64,000 nt of DNA from Diplosphaera chodatii (taxonomy: Eukaryota; Chlorophyta; Trebouxiophyceae; Prasiolales; Stichococcaceae): contig JAALGY010000020.1 in the NCBI GenBank assembly GCA_032358165.1, positions 744,001-808,000 on the forward strand. Reading direction: 5' to 3'. Below, piece after piece: positions 56,001 to 64,000 of this stretch (position 1 is the stretch's first letter; the number at the start of each line of letters is the position of its first letter). Both the position numbers and the translations under genes were made by a program. The notes beneath the pieces were generated by a model. It was not told where the DNA came from. It made no database searches and was given only the letters and a program-made list of their open reading frames with translations.

Positions 56001-58236
56001 AGATGGCCGTTGCTGCATGATGCATTCTGCAGCAGCGTCTGACCACGTGCCATGCGCATATCAGCACTTCGGTCAGAGCAACAGGCATCCCTCCTGCGAT
56101 GCAGGCAATGATTGGGAAGCTGAAGGCGGAGTGCGGCGCGCAGTTCACATCAAAGCTGGAGGGCATGTTCAAGGATGTGGACCTGTCACGCGATATCATG
56201 GCCTCCTTCAAAACCTCGGTGTGTTCACTGTGACTTGGCACACAATTGCTGTCTGACTGTGCACAGCGGGCGCCTGCAGGTTCCACAAGCACAGAAGCTA
56301 CATATCTTAGCGGTTTCCCTCAAGTTTTCGGCCAGTATTGCCAAGCTTCCTGTGCAAGCTTCCCGTACATTGTGCCACTGTTGCATCTGCATGCATGCTG
56401 ATGTGGATGGCAGGACCGCGTGCATGTTGTGCTCAGCAGCGCTGCATGCCTACACTGCCACAGCCGAATCCTGCTGTGTGCACCTGTGCAGAAAGCGGTG
56501 GCAGCCAGCATCCCAACAGGCGTGGACATGAACGTCAACATCCTGACGTCGGGGTATTGGCCGACATACCCGGTCGTTGACGCCAACCTGCCGGCAGAGC
56601 TGAACAACTACCAGCAGGTGTGCCACCACTGAGCCCCTGCGTCCGAAACAGCATAGGTTTACTGCATACACCATGAGTCAATGCAACCGACGTGTGCACG
56701 TCTGTCTAGTGCTCGTGCCAAGTCTGCGGGGCTGCTGTCGCTGAATGCTGGATCGGCTGTGCACAGGTGTTCAAGGAGTTCTACCTGAGCAAGCACAGCG
56801 GGCGGCGGCTGGTGTGGCACAACTCGCTGGGCACCTGCATCCTGAGGGCGCGCTTTGACAGGGGCGCCAAGGAGCTGTCGGTGTCCCTGTTCCAGGTGCG
56901 CATGTGCATCTGCAGCATGCACTGTGGGGCATTTTGCTGCAGTATCGCAATGAGGTTCTGTGGCTGATGACACCGTAATCAGCTTGCCTTTGCAGAGTGT
57001 GTTGCACCGTGCAATGACGCAACACCACTGTGCAGCACGTCAATATCAGGAGTAGCTTTATGACACACAGACGGCGGTGCTGATGCTCTTCAACGACGGG
57101 GAGACGCTGTCGTTCGCCGACATCAAGGCCTCTCTGGGGGTGGAGGACCGCGAGCTGCGGCGAACGCTTCAGTCCCTCGCCTGTGGCAAGGTGGACAACT
57201 TGCACCTCGACACCCCAGCACTGTACAGGATTGACCCTGCAGCCTCCGCCAGTGACATTTTTGTAGAGTTGTTTCGTGCAGTGATGCACACATTCTGGCA
57301 AACTCATGCAGGTGTACCATGCTCAGCATGTGCAGACTCTGCTGTGATGCAGGTGCGGGTGCTGACTAAGGAGCCCAAGGGGCGCGATGTCAATGATGGC
57401 GACACCTTCTCCTTCAACGCAGGCTTCACAGCACAGGTCTGCATGCTACCTGTGCACATCGTTGCAGTTGCTGTCAGATGCGAAGTTGTCCCCTTGGAAC
57501 AAAGAGTCTGTGGCTGCTACATTCGCAGGTATCCTGGTGGTCAATGAAAGCAGGTCCCTCGCCTAGCACCGACATTTGAATCCATCTCAAGTGCATCCGA
57601 TGTGCCTGCAGCTGTATCGCATCAAGATCAACAGCATTCAGATGCGGGAGACGGTGGAGGAGAACGTGAAGACGAACGAGCAGGTCCTGCAGGACCGGCA
57701 GTACCAGGTGCGCGCCCAGCTACTGTGCGAACTTGACCGCGCGGAACCTGCAGCGTTGGCGAGGCCACTTACTGCAGGTTGCTAGGATGATCAGCTACGT
57801 GCCACCCGCGCTCATGAGGCGAATGACCGAACCGACCGCAGTGTTGTTTGCAGGCGACAACATTCAATCGCTCTTGAAACGGGTCCTCTTGTTCTCCTGC
57901 TGCAGATCGATGCAGCGATCGTGCGTACGATGAAGACGCGCAAGACGCTGGGCCACACGCTGCTGGTCAACGAGTTGATGACCCAGCTCAAGTTCCCCAT
58001 GCGCACCTCCGACCTCAAGAAGCGCATCGAGTCGCTCATCGACCGCGAGTACATGGAGCGTGACCCCGCCAACCCGGCGGTGGGCGCCTGCCCTGTAGCG
58101 CCGGCGTGCCACCCGACACTGGCGCCAGCTGCAGCACCTGCCCCGACAGAGGCATGCGCTTGCCACTCAGCATATCAGCAGCGTTCTGACCACTTCGCTG
58201 TGTTGTCCTCCGCAGGTGTACAACTACCTAGCCTGA
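53029..58236 (+). CDS. CUL4: Cullin-4, scaffold of CRL4 ubiquitin ligases
   Basis: About twenty exons from ATG 53029 ([20 protein letters not shown]) to stop 58234-58236. N-terminal cullin repeats read [60 protein letters not shown] and FRTHLA, as in CUL4, which binds DDB1. The cullin homology domain has [69 protein letters not shown] and [19 protein letters not shown]. The winged-helix tail reads [36 protein letters not shown] and ends AVYNYLA after a final short exon. The Lys in VRTMK corresponds to the neddylation site. The tail binds RBX1. CUL4 ligases act in DNA repair, replication and light signalling. Nothing looks truncated. Confidence 0.95.
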
Positions 58237-58769
58237 GGTGACCCTCGGCCATGTTGCTGCTTATGGCTGGAGGGTTTCAGTGGAGGCCACGGCGTAACAA
58301 AGCTCCTGGCATCCTGTTGGGTGTGCGTGTGTGTAGTTACCTGTATGCGACGGCTGGTCTGTTTGTAGCTGCAAACAGGCGGGTATGTATCAGAGAAAGC
58401 TGGTTGCAGCTGTGCTGGCCACTGGTTGAGCCCAAATGCGAATCAATTGGTTGGGGCGGAAGTGCTGCCCTCCGTCCAAGCTTGCACAGTGTTGCAAAAA
58501 CCCTCGATAGTCCTTGCAACATGTTGTGAGAAGCAATCGGTCCACTATGCTTACAGACTCCGTGGAATGTCATGACTGTGCACGGCGAGAGCAGTAAAGT
58601 CTGCCCGAGATTCTGTCAATGTGACGAGCAAGCTCTATATACTTTTTCCAATGCTGACGGTCGCTTTCTAAAGAACGAAAACACAGCACATTGTTCAAGA
58701 GCAATCGTTCCTAGTGTGGCACCACTAGATTGCAATGCAACCAAGACGCGCTGGAAGCAAACCAGCATG
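58237..58769. other. Convergent intergenic region, CUL4 and metallophosphoesterase
   Basis: These 533 bases lie between two convergent stop codons and hold both 3' UTRs. No conserved exon or RNA gene is visible. Confidence 0.45.
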
Positions 58770-61700
58770 TCACTGAACCGATGCAGTGCTCTGCTTGTTC
58801 AGAAGCGTTTCAAGGGGCTTGCCGCCATCCGTTGGCAAGTCAGTTGCTGCGTCTGGTATCTGGAGAGGGGTCGCAGCCGAATCAGTATACCACGCGGTCG
58901 CCAGCAGCAGCACGGTGAGCGGAAGCGTCCAGCCGAAGCCCGGTGAGGCAAACACTGAGGTCGGCCCGAACAGCCGCCACAGCCGCCGCACGTTCAGCAG
59001 GTGCACCCACGCCAGCGGCGCTCCTGCCAGCACCTGCAGTGCAGCGAGGCGCACATGGTGCGGATGAACAGGCTCGTGCACGCCTGCACGACTCAGCATG
59101 TCAGGCCTCATATTCAGGACCAGGACAAGCGCTACGCATGCCTCCAGCCGCATCCGCAGCTGACAACACAGAGCTCTGATATGCCACGGACCTGCATCAT
59201 GGTGAGGGGCGCCGGCAGCCCGCCCCTGGTGACGGGCCGCGCCCAGCCACCGCCGGGCAGCGCCCCGCGCCGCCGCCAGCTGTACAGCACCCAGGCCAGC
59301 CACAGCGTGCCCGGCAGCAGGGTGAACCCCCAGTGATAGAAGCACCTGCGCACGGTTGATGGCACCGTTCACCTTGGCGTTCCATGCATGCCGACCTGCA
59401 TACGACTGCTGCACTAACACAAGCTACTTTGGGCTACCCTGCATTGTGGATGTGCAATGCTCTGGTTTGATTTAAGTCGAGCATCCGATCTATGTGCACA
59501 CCACCTTGCAGCTGCATGTCTCAACATCACTCTTGGCGATGTCATTGAGGTGAACGTAGCCAAACAGCTCTCGATCACGAAGGTCAGCCCGATGACAGTC
59601 TGAGGCGACGAGCAGGCGGCGCTCACAGGATCAGGGTGTCGGGCATGTAAGTGGTTCAACCACCAGTTCAATTCACTCACAGGATGAGGGTGTCGGGCAT
59701 GCGCGTGAAGCGCCAGCCGCCCGGCAGCGGGTCCCCCGCCCGCGCCGCGTGCTTCAACAGCACGCCCGCCGGGAAGTACAGCCCCACGGGCGCCTCCGTC
59801 AGGAAGCGCGCGGCGAACCAGGGGCCCCTCGCCAGGTACGCCCCGTACCACACCTGCGCACACGACGCGTGTGTGCTCGCGGCCGCTCCGCTCCGGTGCA
59901 GCAGGTGCTGATGGTTGCAGCCTGCATCATGCCCTTGCTGGTCGCACGGCTGCCCGCCTCCATGTGTGATGATGCATTCGCAGTCCCCGCACCTGCATCA
60001 GCCACGGGATGCCCATGGTGGACATCTCGTGCAGCGCCAGCAGCGGTGACCCCAGCAGCCGCAGGACGGCGGCCGCCGCGCCCGCCACATTGCCTCCACT
60101 GCCGTCGGCGCTGCCTTTGCTGGCTGCTGACGCATCGCTGCCGGGGCCCCGCAGCGCCGAGACCAGCTGCGCTGGCAGCAGCCGCGGCAGCAGCAGGCAG
60201 CCCAGCAGGTGGCACGCCCACAGCACGTAGGCGGACCTGGAGATGATCAACAGGACACATGTCGGCCTATCACGTGGCGTGTTTCGCAGCAAACATATGC
60301 AGTGCAGCCAGGAGTGCGGTGCTTATGCTATGCGACACTGCCATGCCATAAGCATCTGGCAGGTGCACCGTGGAGCAGGAGTGAGGTGTGCGAGCGCAGC
60401 TGCACATGGCTGTCCGGCATCTCCGCATGATGAGGACAGGTGACAGGCGGCAGCCAGGGAACTAGAGAGTGCCAGTCAACCCAGAAGCGCCATAGATGGA
60501 TCACCTGGTGCCGAAGCGGCCCATGTCGCACCACAGCACAAAGCGCCCCGCGGCGGCGTTGCCCAGCGGCAGCGGCGCCGGCGGCTCCGCCAGCTGCTGC
60601 TGTGGATCCGCTTTGCCTGCAAGCGCACAGCCACAGCATGGGCGCGCCTCGCTCCCTGACCTTGCCCAGGAAGTGGCGGCTCGCTGAAAGGGCGAGGCTG
60701 CCACGGCCGTCATGCTACGCATGGCGGCAGTGCGTGGCACCTGCAGCGGACGAGCGCTTGCTGCCGCTGATGACCTTTTTGCCCCCATCACTCCTGCCGC
60801 CTGTGCTGCTGTGCTGCGGGGCCGCCGGGTCGAACACTGCGACGCGGCGCTCCTCTGAAGTGGACGTCCTGCCATCCTGTTCCTTGACCACGACCTGCAT
60901 GGCCGGCAGTGCAGCATTTCAGGCATTGCCCAAGGGCAGGAACTGACTCTGTCACTTGCTCTGCCTGCTGCTCAAGTGGTACACGGCGTGTGGCGCTTTC
61001 GTTTGGCTGCCAGCGTGCATGGTGGAGCAGCACTCTGATCTCTATCATCATAGCTGCATCACAGCTGGGCATAGCGGGGATCGCATTCACTATCAGCCAA
61101 TGAGCATGTGTTTGACACGGCCTTGCCAACCTGCAGCAGAGCAGTCGGCGCAGTGCCGTCCCAGGGCTCACACCGCAGCTGTGCAGCAACCGACGCACTG
61201 AAGAGCGGCTGACCGTCAGACACCCTCTCCATGGGCGTCTCCTGCCAGGCAACCTTGTCTGCACACCGCCACCGCAGCGTCACCTGGATCGCGGTCAGCA
61301 GAATGAACCCTTCCTACGCTACCTTGAATGCTGACTGCATGCACTCAGCCGTCCAGCGATACAGACATGCCAACAAGTTGGATCAGGTCATCTCAGCTGC
61401 AGGACCTTGCCTTGCTGCTTGCGTCGGGGGTGAGCGGGAAGACGAGCGCCCGCACAGCTGCAAAGGTACGAGGCCCGCCAGCATGCAGCGGCGCGTACCG
61501 CGCGTCCGGCGGGCTGGCAATGACGGCGATGTGCCCGTTCACCCGCTGCGTCGGCTCTGCATTCAACCGAGCCACGTGCATGGTTCACACACCATGAGAG
61601 ATGCGTGCTGAGGTGCAGATAGACGGGCCCTGAAGTTCGAGATCGCAGCTCGGCCCAGCTGCTGTTGGCACGATGCAGAGAAGGGGACACCCACCAACTG

Positions 61701-64000
61701 AGACAATGCTGTAGCCCTTGTCGGTGGGGCCCCGCTTCCGCCGCTGCACTGGGTCGTCCGCCGTCGGCTCCGCAGGTGGCGGCCGCGGTTTGACCTGCAA
61801 GCGCACAGCATCTCGTTTGACAATTGTACGAAGTGGGCAGTGCGCAGCAACCATCGTGGAGCAGCGGGATGCTGAAACATCAGCTTGCCCTGTTACTTTG
61901 GCCCTCATGCATTGTCCATGTCCTCGCTGGAGCAGACCATGATGTACACTGATGAACAGCAGAGCCTGTCTGCTTGTAATGCATGCCACTTCAACATGGA
62001 GGTGGCTACAGTAGCATGCTGTTAGCAGCGTACCTTTGTTGGGGTGTTCAGGTACAAGTCTGCAAAGGACAGCGCGCCCGCATCGGCGACCAGCACCCTG
62101 AACCGCCGGTCGTCTTTCCAGGCGGTAGACTCCAACTCAGCCAGGTGGCCTGCGACAGGAAGCTTTTCACGTGGCACCTATTGCACCACACATATACTCT
62201 GTTGTGCACTTTTCTCAGAAGGATTGTGCCTGGCACGTGGTGCACCTCACCTCAATGGTGCACCAAACAGCAGAGCAGGTGCACCCAGCTCCACAAGGGG
62301 GTCGCATCCCTGTGTGCATGGCCATGACACTCAGCACAGGGGTGGCGTCCCACCTGCGCCGACGCCCAGGTGCAGCAGGTGCTGCCGCTGGCCAAACAGG
62401 CCGTGCAGGTGGCCGCACAGGTAGGCCACCACCCCATGCGATGCCAGCAGCCCCCGGAGCGACCCGTCGTTTACATCCTCCTTCAGGCGCTTGGAACTGC
62501 ATGCACAACATGGGCTACCGCATGAGCTGCCATGCCTCTCAGCTCAGTCTTTGTGCATCTGCTTCCATGTATGCATATTGATATCCACATGCTTACCATC
62601 TGCCACACTGTCAAGCACATCCTTGCCTTGTGGGCAGGTGGTTGTGTGCGCCACTCTGAGCGGGGAGCCGGTCATAGCGGGCAGTGTCGGGGTGCACAAC
62701 CACCGACAGCGGGTAATGCCCTGCCGCGACAACTACAGGCGCGCACCCGTGCAGCCTGCATATGGCATGTGAGCACAGCTAAAATAACACCGGGAGCACC
62801 TCTGCAGCAGAGTTGGGCCAATTGTATGGACGCGGGGATTGTGTATAAGCTGTGGAACTCGCCCTGCTGATCAACCGTGTCCGTCGACTGCCTCACGCTC
62901 AGGATGCTCAACACGCTTAGGTTGAATGCCACCCACTCTAGGAGTGTTGCAGTCAGCAGCCTGTTGTGTCCTTCATCGACGCGTCAACAGCAGCATGAAG
63001 CAATCAGAGGCTCACTGGTTGTGCGCGTCCAGCTTGAGCATCGCTGCGTCCACTTCTGCGAGCAGGGCGACGTCGGCGCGTCCAAAGAAGTCTGTCGGAC
63101 CCCGCAGCCCCGGTGAAGGCGTCAGGTCGATGGTCAGCACCACGGCCGCAGGGCATTCAGTGGTGCCGGGAGCTGCGGCAGAGCGCACCAAAACGGTCTG
63201 ACCCTCTGGCGTCTGCAGGCGTCTGCAGTTGCTTGTGCCTTGCAGCACTGAGACGATCATGGGATGGCGAAATGCGAGCACCTGCACCGCTGCGGTCTGG
63301 CAGCGGCAGCATAGACACACGCTGGGTGGCATTGCGTCGGCCGGCAGCGGCGTGTGTTGCAAAGTAATCTGGCGGCACACCCCTGCACCATGCCACACAG
63401 GTCTGCTGACGCAAGTGATGTGCAGTTTAGCAGGTCAACCAGCCTGAGCTCGGACATCTCGCAAGCGTACCGTTGGATGACGTCAAAGACATCATGATTC
63501 TGCACGCGCAAAGGTCCACCATCAGCCAGCATGACAGCGATTTTGTATAACAGAGCGGCTGGCCATGTCAGGTGCTCACCCCGCGCAGGTCCATTATAAC
63601 ATGTTCTGGCACGCCCCCTGCCGTTGCGTTATCGATCAGTCGCCGATACCTCTGCGCAGCATGCCAGCCCCACTTTCGACCCGATCTAGGTCAAATGGCG
63701 TTGATCTGTGCCCTGCAATAAGTCTGCTCGCCGCCAATCAACGACGAGACTCATCAAGCTGACCTGCCACTCTCCGGCATCCTGTGCTCCCCGCATGAGC
63801 TTCGTCTTGCCGTCGACCAAATCCCCAGTGAGCAGCAGCGCCCCGGGCGCAAGCGGGCGCAATATGTTTGATGCAAAGTAGCCCCAGTCCCCCTCTTTGT
63901 CGCCAAACTGCGGCAACTGTTGTACGGCGTAGCGGCTCAGGTGGATGTCGCTGACCTGCACGAACCAGGCGAGGCCGCCAGACGCCTGCATGCCTGCAGC
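58770..64000 (-). CDS. TMEM62-like membrane metallophosphoesterase (5' end outside window)
   Basis: Read right to left. The first visible exon starts after a CATGCAG acceptor near 63985 and reads GGLAWFVQVSDIHLSRY (first metal ligands), then RPLAPGALLLTGDLVDGKTK. Next come an exon ending EHVIMDLRG joined to NHDVFDVIQRY (the GNHD motif), LTPSPGLRGPTDFFGRADVA, and HGVVAYLCGHLHGLFG (GHxH). This set is the calcineurin-like phosphoesterase core. A beta-rich middle region (LFSASVAAQLRCEPWDGTAP) precedes hydrophobic C-terminal segments: SAYVLWACHLLGCLLLPRLL, YHWGFTLLPGTLWLAWVLYS and GFGWTLPLTVLLLATAWYTD. It ends KQSTASVQ with a stop at 58770-58772. The arrangement matches animal TMEM62 and plant homologues of At3g03305 type. 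Substrate unknown. The right window edge cuts the gene; the upstream exon(s), probably with a signal anchor, are missing. Confidence 0.85.

Noticed and set aside
59799..60260. Long open frames on both strands in the GC-rich 3' part of the phosphoesterase gene
   Set aside because: High GC suppresses stop codons in all frames. Only the frame with membrane helices (LLGCLLLPRLL, VWYGAYLARGPWFAARFL) fits the family.
1..64000. CRISPR arrays, prophage, insertion sequences, transposon terminal repeats or a biosynthetic cluster
   Set aside because: No regularly spaced repeats, transposase, integrase, reverse transcriptase or clustered pathway genes were found on either strand; all recognised genes are ordinary eukaryotic nuclear genes.

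Overview
The window is a gene-dense piece of a eukaryotic nuclear genome, most likely from a trebouxiophyte green alga (Coccomyxa-like). Reasons: almost every gene is cut into short exons by GT-AG introns with a strong TGCAG acceptor; GC is moderate rather than very high; several proteins are plant-type (NSR-like RNA-binding protein, RRA-type arabinosyltransferase, UDP-glucuronate 4-epimerase, Mn-type CDF transporter, CUL4); and a short plant-type telomeric repeat (TTTAGGG) sits in one intron. The species call is inference. I see no bacterial operon, prophage, CRISPR array, rRNA or convincing tRNA.

Layout, left to right. 67-4726 (+): RNA-binding protein with two RRMs and an RGG tail. 4987-7699 (-): tRNA-dihydrouridine synthase. 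7760-about 8745 (-): unidentified gene. 8917-11563 (+): Mn-type cation diffusion facilitator. 11809-14013 (-): zinc-knuckle AIR/ZCCHC7-like protein. 14662-16581 (+): GT77 RRA-like arabinosyltransferase. 17349-21759 (+): protein with two HMG boxes. 22523-25130 (+): secreted lytic polysaccharide monooxygenase with ShKT-like and CBM1-like modules. 26070-30209 (-) and 30840-34866 (-): two unrelated MFS transporters. 35253-37006 (+): ribosomal protein L9. 37248-38399 (-): universal stress protein. 39059-42013 (-): UDP-glucuronate 4-epimerase. 43000-44125 (+): TPR protein with a C-terminal membrane anchor. About 44400-45572 (-): unidentified acidic protein. 46009-46320 (+): small intronless protein, probably plastid-targeted. 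46581-48781 (-): RAD1 checkpoint clamp subunit. 49364-52272 (-): F-box/LRR protein. 53029-58236 (+): CUL4. 58770 to the right edge (-): TMEM62-like metallophosphoesterase, 5' end outside the window.

Exon models were assembled by hand from GT-AG sites and reading-frame continuity. Seven were closed exon by exon with frame kept throughout: the RRM protein (560 aa), CDF transporter (421 aa), GT77 enzyme (369 aa), LPMO (402 aa), L9 (192 aa), TPR protein (187 aa, start uncertain) and the small intronless protein (103 aa). The rest are spans in which conserved exons are recognised.

The genes do not form one pathway. Three deal with extracellular carbohydrate (arabinosyltransferase, epimerase, LPMO), several with RNA (RRM protein, Dus, AIR-like, L9), and several with genome or protein control (HMG, RAD1, F-box/LRR, CUL4). 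The most unusual item is the LPMO with its extra carbohydrate-binding modules.
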